DNA of 64,000 nt, taken from assembly GCA_051530055.1 (NCBI GenBank), contig CM121343.1, forward strand, positions 4,588,001 to 4,652,000. The letters run 5' to 3'. The notes under the pieces are model-generated. The model saw only the letters and a program-made list of their open reading frames with translations. It was not told where the DNA came from and ran no database searches. Shown here piece after piece: positions 10,598-21,545 of the stretch (its first letter is position 1; each line of letters begins with the position of its first letter). This stretch comes from Neoechinorhynchus agilis (Eukaryota; Acanthocephala). The translations under genes were made by a program, and so were the position numbers.

Positions 10598-12277
10598 ATG
10601 GTCGGATGGTGCTCGCCATTATGCCAACGCCACAGACAGCAACGACCCTTCTCATGCAGGAACAGCAGAAGGCACAGCGATCTAGAACACTGCCCTTCGT
10701 CGTGTGTTTATTATAATCTTGAGCTTTGCCGCGCTCGCTGCTTTTGCCACCGCCAACAACAACAACCAACTTCATCACCAACCAGGCAAACCCAACCGTT
10801 ATACTTCTACGATCAACAACAACAACACCGATTTTTACTCGGTGCATTTCGACATCAACATCTTGGTCATCGCTGTTGTTGTCTTTGTCAACAAGAGCGG
10901 CAAACAAGTCTCGGTCACAGGTCGTCCACACTTATTGCTCACACTTACAACCGAAGCGTGAAAGCAGAAGTAACAGCGCTTACAGTCGGAGGAGGAGCAA
11001 AAAGAGGGGGACGGACGCCATTATTTCCTTTTCTTGTGCTCCTTTTGTCAACTGTTGCAGCAAAGACGATGGCGACTGTCACAGAGTTCACAGAAACTAA
11101 CACACTCTCCGCCGCACTCACTGCCGCTAATGGCAGCAAACTCATCATTAACCCATTACCACCACCACCACCACCACCTCCTCCACCAATCGTGGAAAAT
11201 CACAAACGGTTGCACGCAAAAGAGCATAGTCCCAACGAGAAGTATGGATCCTGCGACTATTTGACATGGGGAGATCTTAGGAACAATAACGTCACTACTT
11301 TGCCAAATATTAGTTCATTGTACCTCAAATACGTGGACAATGAAATCCATAGAATTTATAAGGACTTTCTTTGCGTCATCAATCGAACTAGTTGTGTCAA
11401 AGCCCCTAATGTCGGAACTCTCGACGCTTATTCAGTATCAACTGAATGTAAAGCTTGCATGGTTTGTATAGCAAAACCATCTTGGCCTTTTCATCTTTCA
11501 TATCCTTCGAAGAGATCGTATCGGAACTGGCTGTACACGTCTGAGCTTTATGACGCTACGACGATTAGGATGAACAAAACTAACAGGAACACTACATTAC
11601 TGCTCATTATGAAAATATTTGATTTGACTGAAAACAAAATGGAACAAGTTGAGAGCATATTTGATGAACTAAGCACAAACATTAGGCACTTTCCGCGATG
11701 TACTTGCTTCTGCCATCTTGCAGCACGATCGTGTCCGTCGTTGCAACCAAGCGATCCACACTCAGGACAACCACTATTCATTTGCCCGAGTAAGTACTTT
11801 AAATCTCCAATAACCTTATTTCTAAACCAGTTTAACTTTCTGCCTCTCGTTATGTCCATTGTAGTCACTGCTGATGGCAACAGCGAGTCCGATCAACAAA
11901 TGCAAGGAAATAGAAATGATCGAAACAGCTTTCACCACCACCAGCAGCAGCAGCAACAACAACAACAGATACGTTCCACGCTTAAATTGGGCGAAACAAC
12001 AACTAATTCTGAGTGTTTAATGAAATGCGATTACGTCGAAACTTTGATAAAGCAAGACATGTCAGCCGATCGTGAAGGTAAAAAGCGCCGGATGGTTACT
12101 AGGAGAAGAAGGAGTAAATGTGATGACCATCCACTATCACCTTCAACAAAAAATCCAATCGCCGCAATAGCAATTACGATCGCACTTGCAGCTCTTGTAT
12201 GTTGCGGTCAGGTACAGCGATTTCGCTTGCACAGAAAAAGACATAGACGGCGTCTTTGTAAAAATCGGCCACAATAA
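10598..12277 (+). CDS. unrecognised Cys-rich membrane protein with polyPro and polyGln tracts
   Basis: Exons 10598-11789 and 11865-12277; the 75-base intron has a strong GA/GTAAGT donor and stays in frame. The first 140 or so codons from the upstream ATG are His/Gln/Arg-rich and may be leader. The next in-frame ATG (11069) follows a hydrophobic stretch LFPFLVLLLSTVAA that looks like a signal sequence. After a run of ten prolines there is an extracellular-looking domain with N-glycosylation sites (NISS, NRTS, NKTN, NRNT) and about a dozen cysteines (CKACMVC, CTCFCHLAARSC). A His/Gln tract follows, then one C-terminal TM helix (AAIAITIALAALVCC) and a very basic tail. It would be a single-pass receptor or tethered ligand. 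I recognise no family. Confidence 0.65.
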   Translation: MVGWCSPLCQRHRQQRPFSCRNSRRHSDLEHCPSSCVYYNLELCRARCFCHRQQQQPTSSPTRQTQPLYFYDQQQQHRFLLGAFRHQHLGHRCCCLCQQERQTSLGHRSSTLIAHTYNRSVKAEVTALTVGGGAKRGGRTPLFPFLVLLLSTVAAKTMATVTEFTETNTLSAALTAANGSKLIINPLPPPPPPPPPPIVENHKRLHAKEHSPNEKYGSCDYLTWGDLRNNNVTTLPNISSLYLKYVDNEIHRIYKDFLCVINRTSCVKAPNVGTLDAYSVSTECKACMVCIAKPSWPFHLSYPSKRSYRNWLYTSELYDATTIRMNKTNRNTTLLLIMKIFDLTENKMEQVESIFDELSTNIRHFPRCTCFCHLAARSCPSLQPSDPHSGQPLFICPSKYFKSPITLFLNQFNFLPLVMSIVVTADGNSESDQQMQGNRNDRNSFHHHQQQQQQQQQIRSTLKLGETTTNSECLMKCDYVETLIKQDMSADREGKKRRMVTRRRRSKCDDHPLSPSTKNPIAAIAITIALAALVCCGQVQRFRLHRKRHRRRLCKNRPQ

Positions 12278-12590
12278 CTACTCAATATGGCTTCTACAAT
12301 CACAGATATACTCAAACCAGGCAATTGAATACTCACTAACTCCACATTCATGCACACTCACGAACAAAAATGCTGTACTCAACTTTTCTCCTTTTTATAT
12401 TTAAACAAAGCACGTTTTCAACATTTCTCTGGCGGGACCGATGATGCTCTGTGCAATTATTCGTATTGAGCCGGACAAATATATAGCAGCTTATAATTCT
12501 GACCCATATTTCCAGAGTATTGTCTTATTAATATCATCGAGATCTTTTCAGACCGTTAAAAAATTCTGATCTTTTTACGAGATTATCGTT
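12278..12590. other. 3' flank of the membrane-protein gene
   Basis: AT-rich sequence with no coding signal. It probably contains the 3' UTR and polyadenylation site. Confidence 0.4.
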
Positions 12591-13141
12591 CATTGCATCT
12601 TGCTTGAAACGGATTATCTCCATTTTAAGTACATTAAAGTCTATTAAATAAAAGGTAAATAGTTTTAAGTTTACTGGCGTATATTTCCTGATACTTTACC
12701 GAATAAAGCATTGTCCACATAAAGGACGTGTAAAGCACCTTATAGATCGACGACAAAGACCTTTCGAAGAATTATCGAACGGAACCAACACCAAAAACAC
12801 CACAAAAACAAACACCAAACACACAACCCAAATTATCGAACGAAATGGGTGTTTTATTTGTTTATTGCTTCAAATTTTCGACGCCTTGCGTCTTCGTCAG
12901 GAAGCTTTTCTTCGGTTGTCTGAAAAGGAATCAGAGGAGGGCAACGCTGTCCGTCAGCTCCATTGCTTCTTGCTTGAAACGGATTATCTCCATTTTAAGT
13001 ACATTAAAGTCTATTAAATAAAAGGTAAATAGTTTTAAGTTTACTGGCGTATATTTCCTGATACTTTACCGAATAAAGCATTGTCCACATAAAGGACGTG
13101 TAAAGCACCTTATAGATCGACGACAAAGACCTTTCGAAGAA
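12591..13141. repeat. 181-bp direct duplication flanking a 189-bp insert
   Basis: Bases 12591-12771 and 12961-13141 are identical except for one visible difference near the start (GCATC versus GCTTC). They flank 12772-12960, which carries the end of a Penelope-like element. The arrangement looks like an insertion with an unusually long target duplication, or a tandem retroelement end. Confidence 0.85.
12772..12960 (-). mobile_element. Penelope-like element 3' end
   Basis: On the minus strand it encodes PDEDARRRKFEAINK followed by a stop. I associate this ending with the C-terminus of Penelope-like retroelements, from memory of that family. The rest is A/C-rich (ACACCAAAAACACC) and non-coding. 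It is only a terminal fragment. Confidence 0.5.
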
Positions 13142-14144
13142 GTAATTTTGTGAAATGTAAACAAAATTCTATTCTAAGCGCTTAAATTTTGTTTTAATGA
13201 ATAAAAGTTTTGACTTTAAGTAAAAGATTCCAGGCTATTCTATTGATTAATTCTTATAGAAGAGTAATTAACGGTTCTTTTATTTTGAAAAATAATCGAG
13301 AAAACCCTCAACAATCCAGCCACTAAATGTCGCATGGAGTAAAATTTAGACCAGTATCAAAAATTGTGCTTTGAAAAATGGGGAATCGTTTGTTAAGCGA
13401 ACAATTTCTTATAAGAAAGCCAATAAAAATCTATTGGATATTTGTTGAAGAAGCGAAGTGATTGAATCATTTTTGTTAAATTTAAAATATTCGATGAAGG
13501 ACGATGTCAAAGATGAAAATTCTAAGCCGTTTTCGATTTAAAGGATAATTGTCGGCGGCATTTATTGGTCGCGTGTGTAAATTTAATATTTAGCACGTAC
13601 GTTTAAGCCGAGGGTCACTAAAATTCGAAATTGTTTTTGTGTTAATAAGATGATTGATTAAATTAATTCAATGCAAATTACACTGACCAAACCCAACAAA
13701 AAAAGACTTAGTTTTATGCGATGGGTACAAAGCACGATAAATCGATCTCCAAGGAAGATGAGAACAAGCATTTAAATTTCAATTCTTATGCTAATTGACA
13801 ACCGGCCATTTATAATTTAGAAAGAAAATGTATATCTTTGTTAGAAGACATAAAAGCGGTCAGTTAAGGAAGAAGCAGTTTAAATAAGAGGTTGAGCTCT
13901 AATATAGACTTAGAAGCTGTAAAAACACAGCAGTCAAATGGCGACAAAGTGTGAGATCAGGTACAGTTTTGTGGTGAAGAACGTAACCTTTGATTTAAAA
14001 ACTCATAGATGATGCTGCTAACTCGTTGTCCAGCATTTACAATAACAAAAACACGTCTACAACCATTCAGCTCACAAATGAGAATAAGAACTCTTCATAA
14101 AAAACACAAATTTCATATCGGATAACCTCGTAGCAAATTTAGAT
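13142..14144. other. intergenic, nothing recognised
   Basis: AT-rich with stops in all frames. The last part presumably holds the 3' UTR of the minus-strand CDK11 gene. Confidence 0.4.
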
Positions 14145-16255
14145 CTATTCGGATTCCATTATTTCATCGACGTGTTCCGAATAACCTCCTCGAGTAAGTT
14201 CCCTGTGCATTCGCATTTCATCCTCTAGCATTTTTCTATAAGATCGTCCTCCACTGGGAGGCTTTGGTTCAGCCGGTAAGGTATCATTTTCTTCGTCGTT
14301 TTTCGTTCTGAATACATCGTCTTTCTGTAGTTCGTTCGCATTACGAAGAAGTTCAGATCGCGCTGGCCATGAAGGAAATACACTCGGATCCAAAGGTAAA
14401 GGCGATTCCGTGAAAAACTCGTGTGACAGCGCTTTCGTCGCATCCATACGTCGAATTGGATCATATGTCAGGAGTCGATTGATCAAGCTAAACCCCGCGT
14501 CGCTTAGCTTTCTTGGCAAACGCGATCGAAGTGTATTGTATTTGTATTCGGCAAATTGGAACTTCTTTACAACGGGAAGCTTATTGAACCCCGGCCATAT
14601 ACGCTCACTTGGTGTTCCGAGATCCTTGAAGATCAAGTTTACTTGATCAATTTCAGATTTTCCTGGAAAGAGTGGTTTGCTCAGTAAAAGCTCACCAAAA
14701 ATGCATCCAACGCTCCACATATCGACGGCTGTGGAATATTTGCGAGCGCCGAGTAAAAGCTCTGGGGAGCGGTACCATAAAGTTACTACAATCGGTGTAT
14801 ATTCTTGAAGCGGTGATCCATATTCGCGGGCTAACCCGAAATCACCAATTTTTAAAATTCCTTTGTGACTTAGAAGAAGATTTGAAGTCTTTAGGTCTCG
14901 ATGTATAATCCAATTATCATGAAGATGGCGAACGCCCTCTAAAAGCTGACGTAAAAGAGTTTTAACCTCTGCCATTCCAAAGGCCCTCTTCATGCTATAA
15001 TTCATTAAACTTCTAAGATCATGCTGTTCCATAGGGTTTTCAATCGATGTTCATAACACGGAAAGATATAAAAATATATGGGTATAAAAACAAACATTAA
15101 TCCGTTCAAAACGAATGGGCATTAGAGATTAAAAAAGCATAATATTAAAAATAAATGACCATTCGATTTTAAAGGCTTATAATTATATCCTTTTGTTATC
15201 CTGAATTATTATCTTCGGGGGAAAAGACTTTCTTTTGGTAGTTTTGCTATGTCGAAATTATCCGATAGGTGAATATCGGGGAAATAGATTAGTGAATTTA
15301 AATTCGGGGTGGCAAAACTACCAAAAGAAAATAAATCCTTTTGTATAGGTCGTTCAATCCACATTCTACACATCATTTAGAACATCTCTTCCTTGGTTTT
15401 TAGTTTTCCCTCTTGGCATGAAGCCAACCGGCTTGCGAGGTTAAAACATTTAAGTATTCTGTATTCAAAAGAAATTGTGTATTTAGGGAGAGATAAATCC
15501 ACCTAAGGACAATTTCATGGTGGTACTGAGAAGTTTTGTGCAAATAAGAGGCACTCAGTGCGTAATTGTAACTGAATGGTGATCATTGAAGATTACAAGT
15601 TTAGATAAAATGTAAGATAAATAATTTCTCCCTCTTTTTTAGTATTATTATTATTTTGAAAGTGACTCAACGATTGATAGCCCTGATCTACGTAATCCAT
15701 TACAATGTAAATCTTGTCCATGTTGCTTCCAACCACGATTTCCGTAACCGTAACGACATTTTCATGTTGTGCTTTCATAAGAGTATTAATCTCCCTCAAG
15801 GAGGTAACCGGAAATCCTTCTCTCTCCCTTTCCATTTTCAACATCTTCAATGCAACAATTTTACCTAAAAGCCGGAAATGAGTGTGCATTCAAGTATTGA
15901 TTTCAAAAACCTGATTTCTTATCTCTTGCTCTGTATACTACACCATACGTCCCCTCTTCGATCCGGTTAATACAAGAGTATTCCTCGACACTTCGACAAC
16001 CCTGTAACGCCGGATAGTAGACGACATTAGTCGACTGAGTGGTAGGGTTCTTTTCAAATGAATTTGAACAGTAAGCTTCAGGCAGTGTCATAAACGGAGC
16101 TGGTTCTGATTTGACTTCAAGTTCTTGTAAACGCTTTTGTTTACTAGGATTGTGAGAATGGACGCTGGAAACAAGATCATCTTGCTCACTACTGGCACGT
16201 TTGAGTTTACCTTCCACTTCTAAAAAAGATGGAGTATTCAAAACTTTCTAAAAAG
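14145..16255 (-). CDS. CDK11: cyclin-dependent kinase 11 (PITSLRE kinase)
   Basis: Coding blocks are 16255-15911, 15864-15692 and 15023-14145, about 465 residues. The kinase domain begins with [20 protein letters not shown], diagnostic for this family, and has the Gly loop EEGTYGVVY, the ATP-binding lysine in VALK, the signature helix PVTSLRE, catalytic [15 protein letters not shown], and SPELLLG where most kinases have APE. CDK11 partners cyclin L in splicing and transcription. The N-terminus here is about 100 residues, without the long RE/SR region of vertebrate forms; its first exon was not found and may lie upstream of the LINE at 16.4 kb. The second junction is uncertain by about two residues (VMDY/HDLRSL). 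The 668-base second intron contains a foldback element. Confidence 0.9.
15190..15345. mobile_element. foldback element, family C, copy 2 (in CDK11 intron)
   Basis: Begins ATTATTATCTTCGGGGGAAA, the reverse of the outer end of the 820-1003 copy. It carries two inverted arms with TTTTGGTAGTTTTGC and its complement around a short spacer. The GC-rich centre arms of copy 1 are reduced here, so the copy is diverged. Confidence 0.7.
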
Positions 16256-16389
16256 AAACCCAAATGGCAAAAGCTTCGTGTGTAAAGGATTCAATAAAAT
16301 CAAATTTTCTGCGAATATCACAATTTCGCAAAAACAAAAGGTTACGCTAATCAATGTAAGAAATCTTTGACGGATATCGATACCTTTTA

Positions 16390-16632
16390 CTCACAATTAC
16401 AATACTCGCGTCGCCCCAACAACTTCCATTCTTCAGTTCCTCGCACAAATCTCTACCTCCGGTTTTTTCCCCACTGTTCAATCCTACGAAAGAGCGGAAA
16501 ACAACAACTAACATTTTTTTACCAACCAAAAACAAATTCACCAACCATAGTCAACTTAAGTAAAAATTCTTCGAATTCGAGGGACCAAAAGATACATGGG
16601 TCCTTTTCTTTGTTAACTAACAAATAAACACG
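16390..16632 (+). mobile_element. LINE 3' end (family L1x), copy 1
   Basis: About 240 bases nearly identical to the reverse complement of 31239-31500. It encodes HNYNTRVAPTTS before a stop; the HNYNTR motif is common at the C-terminus of non-LTR retrotransposon ORF2 proteins. It ends in an AACAAATAAA-type tail. It is 5'-truncated and lies immediately upstream of the known CDK11 coding sequence. Confidence 0.65.
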
Positions 16633-16696
16633 TTATATACATAGGATATAGTCCGTTATCATTAAATAAAAGACCTCAGCATCTACGATTGCATTT

Positions 16697-16900
16697 TTCT
16701 TTTGTTCTTCGGTGAGATGAAAAGAATAGATATTGATTTATTATTGATCTCAATATTTCGTCGGACTTCTTCAACAGGTTGCTTGTGTTTTCAAATATGT
16801 GCGCAACCTGCTGAAGAAGTCCGACGAAATATTGAGATCAATAATAAATCAATATCTATTCTTTTCATCTCACCAAAGAACACATAAATGAACTTCTTTT
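16697..16900. mobile_element. foldback element, family A, copy 2
   Basis: Almost perfect palindrome: left arm GTTCTTCGGTGAGATGAAAA, right arm TTTTCATCTCACCAAAGAAC. The internal arms contain AATATTTCGTCGGACTTCTT and GCAACCTGCTGAAGAAGTCC. The spacer is only about 20 bases. It can form a hairpin of more than 80 base pairs. Confidence 0.9.
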
Positions 16901-17597
16901 TTATACGACTTTTCCATTTGCTGGGAAATATAATGATCTACAAACAAAATCTTAAGCGCTTTCTAAGAAATTATCTGAGATTAAAAATCCGAATCATTGA
17001 TATGACGACGACAAATTGGTACACGAAGGTAATAGAATGCGCGGACGCGTGCAACCAATCGTCATTGGTAACAACTATAAACACGCATTTCCGACGAAGG
17101 CGCAATCTGAAAGAATCGTCAAATGCGATTTCGTGATTTTCCATTGTTGCTTTATCGTGCTTTGTATAGGGAAATGATTAATGAAATTTGAAGGTACGAA
17201 ATCGAATTACGCGAAACAATTTACAAAGTTCCAATCAATTCAGAATTTTGAAATCGGTAAAATGCGTTGATCTACGCCCAAAATTCTAAACGAAAGAGGG
17301 TTTCCCTTTCCTGATTTCCCCTACATTATAATCAGAAGGGTCTTTTTCTCTATAAAATGTAATATTGATTTTTAATCGATCATCGAACCGCTGACAAATG
17401 ATTTCTTTTATCCATAGTGCATTTAGGAGAATTAGTTTTGACTAAATTTCAGTTCATTTATTGATTTTTAGTCGATGGCACCAATGTACGCAGTAATCCG
17501 TATAAACTAACCTTTAAGCCTTTTTCAAAGATCGGACGCAACTTTATTAGCTAACTGATTGCTTCTTACTTATTTCGATGAAAATTAGAATGAAAAT

Positions 17598-17800
17598 GTC
17601 GACATGTGAAAGGAGGCACCGGCGGGAATGTGATTGGAATTATTATGGTTAGAAGTCTACGCCCGCGGTAAATGATTATTTCGATTAAAAAGACGTTCTG
17701 TGAACCTCGTTGATGATCCCGACGAGGTTCGCAGAACGTCTTTAATCGAAATAATTATTTACCGCGGGCGTAGACTTCTAACCATAATAATTCCAAAATT
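17598..17800. mobile_element. foldback element, family B, copy 1
   Basis: Palindrome with arms GGAATTATTATGGTTAGAAG ... CTTCTAACCATAATAATTCC. The inner arms contain GCCCGCGGTAAAT and ACGTTCTG, around a short loop carrying two GACGAGGTTC-like motifs. An outer one-sided segment ACCGGCGGGAATG precedes it and is shared with copy 2 at 19.7 kb. Confidence 0.9.
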
Positions 17801-17809
17801 AGAATGTTT

Positions 17810-17905
17810 GCATCTGGTTTAAAAATTAAGAATTTATTGATTCCAATTGTTTTTGGCACAATCTCGTACGCCTTTTGATCAAAATTGTTTCTCATGTTTT
17901 TATAT
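17810..17905. mobile_element. foldback element, family D, partial copy
   Basis: Matches one arm of the 21353-21545 palindrome: AAGAATTTATTGATTCCAAT, then CGTACGCCTTTTGATCAA. The other arm is absent. A further arm lies at 49.56 kb. Confidence 0.6.
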
Positions 17906-18114
17906 GGCAGAAAACTTGAAATAATGTCTTTAAATCACAATCGTGTGCTAAAGTCACACGATGAATTCATTTTTTTGTGCAACAAAAACACTAGAATATC
18001 ATGTTTGAAAATTAAATTGTCCATGCCTTTTTTTATAACGTGCTCCTTGTCGAGTTATCAGCGACCAAAAGTACATATTTGCAAATGGGCACCATTCTGT
18101 GGACGTTTAAAAAA

Positions 18115-18358
18115 TTAAACGTAGGATTTACTGCATTCAGTGCATGTAATTCTGTGGACCACACCTTTGCTTTCATGTTCATCTCGTTTCTTAACAATGG
18201 AACTTAATGGTTTAGCTTTCTTCGTGTAGATACAACAATCGAGGTCTTTGGCCGCAGCTCTTTTAATCAGATTATTAATTGCAGTGAATATCGAATTTTT
18301 CTGCCACAAAAACACACCAGCTTTTGTTCTAGTTTTATACATTAACGGAAAGAAGATC
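18115..18358 (-). mobile_element. Penelope-like element fragment (GIY-YIG region)
   Basis: The minus strand encodes TKAGVFLWQKNSIF, CCIYTKKAKPLSSIV and KGVVHRITCTECSKSYV. This matches the start of the GIY-YIG endonuclease of Penelope-like elements, where VVY.I.C..C...Y(V/I)G is typical. The related fragment at 38.4 kb shares CCIYTKKAKP. It is a short truncated piece. Confidence 0.75.
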
Positions 18359-18421
18359 TTAGGTTTTTAGTGACATTTATAGTTTTTCTCCTTTTGTAGA
18401 TTAAGAAAGTTGTTTTTTCCA

Positions 18422-21225
18422 ATGGCCGTGGCTCCATTAAGTGCTGCCATAAAAACTGAGTCGGGTGAGCAATCAAACTTGGAACACAGGTATCGTGCAC
18501 TTTCTGAATTTGTTTACTTTCGACGTTTAAAAAACAGGTTATTGCAAGTTTGTACACGGCACAAGCAAGTTAATCAGAAGATTCTAATAGATGAGTTTCC
18601 CGGTGTATCTACGATGGAACTTTGTCGGATTCTTAACCGCCTGAGTAAAAGTGTAAGAATACTTTTTCTTAATATCTGCACATTTTTAGTCGTTTTTAGA
18701 AAGTGATTGAGATTGTAAGAGTAGACAAGGAATTGTGGTATCGATTAAAAGATCAGGATACGTTAAAGTTAGTGATTAAAAATTTGCTATTTGTAATTTT
18801 TCCTTTGACTTCTTTACATTGTTGCGGATGGGGAAGCTAAATGGTCTTAGTTCCATATTTAATATTGCCTTATTAGTGTTGAAAACGCGTTATTTAAATC
18901 GATTTTATAGTGTAAACATAGGCCAAGTTTGATAATTTTGAAGGTCGTCTAGAAATGTTTTAATTCTAGTGATCATTAATAACCATTTTAAAATTACTTG
19001 GCTATGTTTAGAATTGCCTGAAATTTTCCTGTTTTTCATAAAAACCAATTAGCAACCGATGATTTGGAAAATTGTCCAAGGTCTCATTATGGTGTACCAT
19101 TTTTATTCGGCATATTGCTTCTTGACCGCATTCGTGTTAATCTTAAATTAATTGAAGCATTTGTACATTGGAACAATTATCTTTTAAATTCAAATCGAAA
19201 ATGCAATTTCCAAGATTGTGCATTCTAGGAGATTTGAACTAAGGTGTGCTTGCCTTTAATATTTACTTTTATCCGTACTGTTGAATTGAAAATGGACTAA
19301 AATGCCATTTGAAATCTTACTTGAATCGATGAAATACTACCGAAAACAGAATGAAGTTCCTTCAATGTAGAATCAGCTAACAATTTATTTACAATGAGAC
19401 TGGGACTGCCCTCGATATAGTTGACTGTGTGTTTGTCCATAACCCAGCCCTGTATGGCAAAAACAAAAATCTAATATATATATATAGACAACATGAACAG
19501 TTTGATAAAATGTCGTTTGTCTTAAACACAATTTTCCATTGTTTGCACTATTATTACTAGTTTAACAATTACTAGTTTTATTAAAGACGCATGCCAAAAG
19601 TACAAGGTCACGAAATTTCTTCCATTTACTGCTTTGAATCTCCAAAACATCCACAGATTACATGAACTGAAGATTGAAATTTAGTACACTAAATAAAAAT
19701 CGGCTGTCGATATGTGAAAGGAGATACCGGCGGGAATGTGGTTGGAATTATTATGGTTAGAAGTCTACGCCCGCGGTAAATGATTATTTCGATTAAAAAG
19801 ACGTTCTGCGAACCTCACCGTGGGTTCATGTTTGTTTTATAGCTATAGACTCTATCGATAACCAACAAACAAGTTGATGATGAAGTACCCGACTAGGTTC
19901 GCCGAAAGTTTTTAATCGAAATAATCATTTACCGCGGATGTAGGCTGTTTTGGTGATAAATGTTCATTTCAGAATCTGTACAAATTTCTCGCTTCGGCTG
20001 GATATTATTCACTAAATGAGTATATCACAAAAATAATGGGTGGCTGTGAAAATAACTTTTTATTCTATGTTTTCCGGAAGCTGTGTAATACCATGCATTG
20101 TAGTTTATTATTACTGTCTCAAGTGGTTCGGATCCTTCCATTTCATGTTGTGCTTGCTTTATTTCCAATTGGGAAGAGTGAAGTGACTGGGTTTAGAGCT
20201 GATCTCAAAGCTCCCCAGAGAGTACTCCTTCCATCATTTGCTCAAAGAATTAACAAAAAAGGAGAGCTGGTAATTATTATTTTCCACAATTTGCACTTGG
20301 ATGCTTGTGTAGTAGATTGGTTTTTTAAAGCGCACTAAAATGAAAACACTGGAAAAAAGAGTTTTATTTGAACTTGGTTATTATATTGGTTATGTTGCAG
20401 AACGCATTTTTAGAGCATGCGCTTCGCTAAATGAAGAGGAGACAAGCATTTACGAACTCATAAAAGACGCAAAGACGAAAGGTTATTGTTCAATTTTTGT
20501 TAATTCTTGGTAAATTTATTTAGGAATCACAAATATGACTATCCGGGAAAAATCTGGAATTTCACTGCAGGTCATTAGCAAGTGTTTACGTCAATTGTTG
20601 GACAAAAACCTTATTGCTGCATTTTCAACTTCTAGTCAGGTTAGAATTCGAGTTGTACAATTGTGTTAACATCTAAAAAAACAACTTAAAGGCAAAACGA
20701 AAAGTTTATGTGCTAGCCTCTTTAAAACCCGATGAATCGTCCGTTGGCGGAATATTTTATACTGATGTTGGAGTGGATGTGGAATTCGTGAGCAAGATAA
20801 AAGATATCATCCTTTCGTACATTGAGCGCAAGCGGTCCAAGGAATTAACAACCGGTAAAGAATTGATAAAAAACATCAGTGTATCAGTCAATGAATTGTT
20901 GAAGCTAATGTCAAGCAAGGCTGGTGGTGGCAGTGAATTTTCTATCAAGCGTGAAGATATCGTAAAAGTTCTTGAAGGGCTAGTATTTGAAGGGAAACTG
21001 ATAAAATGCAAACCGATTTCGACCACTTCTGAATTAATGCCTATCAAACGAATGCGATGCGAGCAAGATGATCAGATGTACAAACTCGTCAATCCTTGCG
21101 TTGGAGTCACAACCGCTGTATTGGTTCCATGTACATTGTGCCCGAATCTGAATCGGTGCCGTACAAGCTCCGGAATCATCAATCCATCATTATGTACACA
21201 CATGTTCGACTTTACGGATTTTTAA
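18422..21225 (+). CDS. POLR3F: RNA polymerase III subunit RPC6 (POLR3F/RPC34 homologue)
   Basis: Exons 18422-18652, 18700-18767, about 20400-20481, 20524-20639 and 20692-21225, with small introns of 47, 42 and 52 bases. The first winged helix covers residues 20-100, and a second lies around IYELIKDAKTKGITNMTIRE. VYVLASLKPDESSVGG matches the family's VYMLYNLQPDRSVTGG segment. The C-terminus has CTLCPNLNRC followed by a further Cys, the pattern that holds an iron-sulfur cluster in RPC6 relatives. RPC6 joins RPC3/RPC7 and contacts TFIIIB during initiation. The phase between exons 2 and 3 does not close, so a small exon is probably missing in the 1.6-kb intron, which contains a foldback element and other exon-like pieces. 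A 3' splice-like CCTTTTGTAG precedes the ATG by about 20 bases. Confidence 0.85.
19256..19455 (-). CDS. possible minus-strand exon(s) inside the POLR3F intron
   Basis: On the minus strand an acceptor-like GCCATACAG at about 19456 precedes an open stretch starting GWVMDKHTVNYIEGSPSLIV and ending HSVFGSISSIQ. A GTAAGA donor-like site follows. After a possible very short intron, a second open piece (RIKVNIKGKHTLVQIS) ends at a stop. The composition is protein-like, but I recognise no family and could not find the rest of a gene. It may be a nested gene or an old exon fragment. Confidence 0.25.
19705..19945. mobile_element. foldback element, family B, copy 2
   Basis: Shares ACCGGCGGGAATGTG, TTATTATGGTTAGAAGTC and GCCCGCGGTAAATG with copy 1. 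Its centre is longer, about 80 extra bases around ATAGCTATAGACTC. The right arm stops early after CCGCGGATGTAG. It lies in the POLR3F intron. Confidence 0.85.
19979..20268 (+). CDS. possible exon of unknown protein
   Basis: An acceptor-like TTCATTTCAG is followed by an open stretch beginning NLYKFLASAGYYSLNEYITK and running about 95 codons to a weak GTAATT donor. It includes a hydrophobic part (LLLLSQVVRILPFHVVLALF). The phase does not connect cleanly to the POLR3F exons on either side. It may be an extra exon, part of a nested gene or non-coding. Confidence 0.25.
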
Positions 21226-21352
21226 ACACTAATTGGGCACCATCGACGACTTTTGTAGACGTGTACACTTAGTAATTGTTTAAACTGGATTCAATTTTGG
21301 CATGAAGCAATAATTAGACGAGTGCGATACATGGAATTTGTTACTTCCGATT

Positions 21353-21545
21353 CATATTTTTATATGGCGTTAAATAATTAACATAAGAATTTATTACGTC
21401 CGATTGTTTTCGGCAACGCACAATCTTGTACGCCTTTTGATCAAGGAGACACCAGCTCATATATTTAAAAACTTACGCCTTGCCGAAAACATTCAGACAT
21501 AATAAATTCTTCTGTTAATTATTTAACGCCATATAAAAACTTCTT
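21353..21545. mobile_element. foldback element, family D, complete palindrome
   Basis: Arms TTTTTATATGGCGTTAAATA ... TATTTAACGCCATATAAAAA. Inside them are TAAGAATTTATTACGTCCGA and its near complement. The loop holds CTTGTACGCCTTTTGATCAA, the part also seen in the partial copies at 17.8 and 49.6 kb. It lies between the convergent POLR3F and TFIIA gamma genes. Confidence 0.85.

Noticed and set aside
9868-10931. Several overlapping frames rich in His, Arg, Pro, Leu or Val
   Set aside because: They are translations of trinucleotide microsatellites in multiple frames on both strands; none has coding character.
14410-14908. Plus-strand open frames over CDK11
   Set aside because: They lie antisense to the conserved kinase domain and have no independent support.
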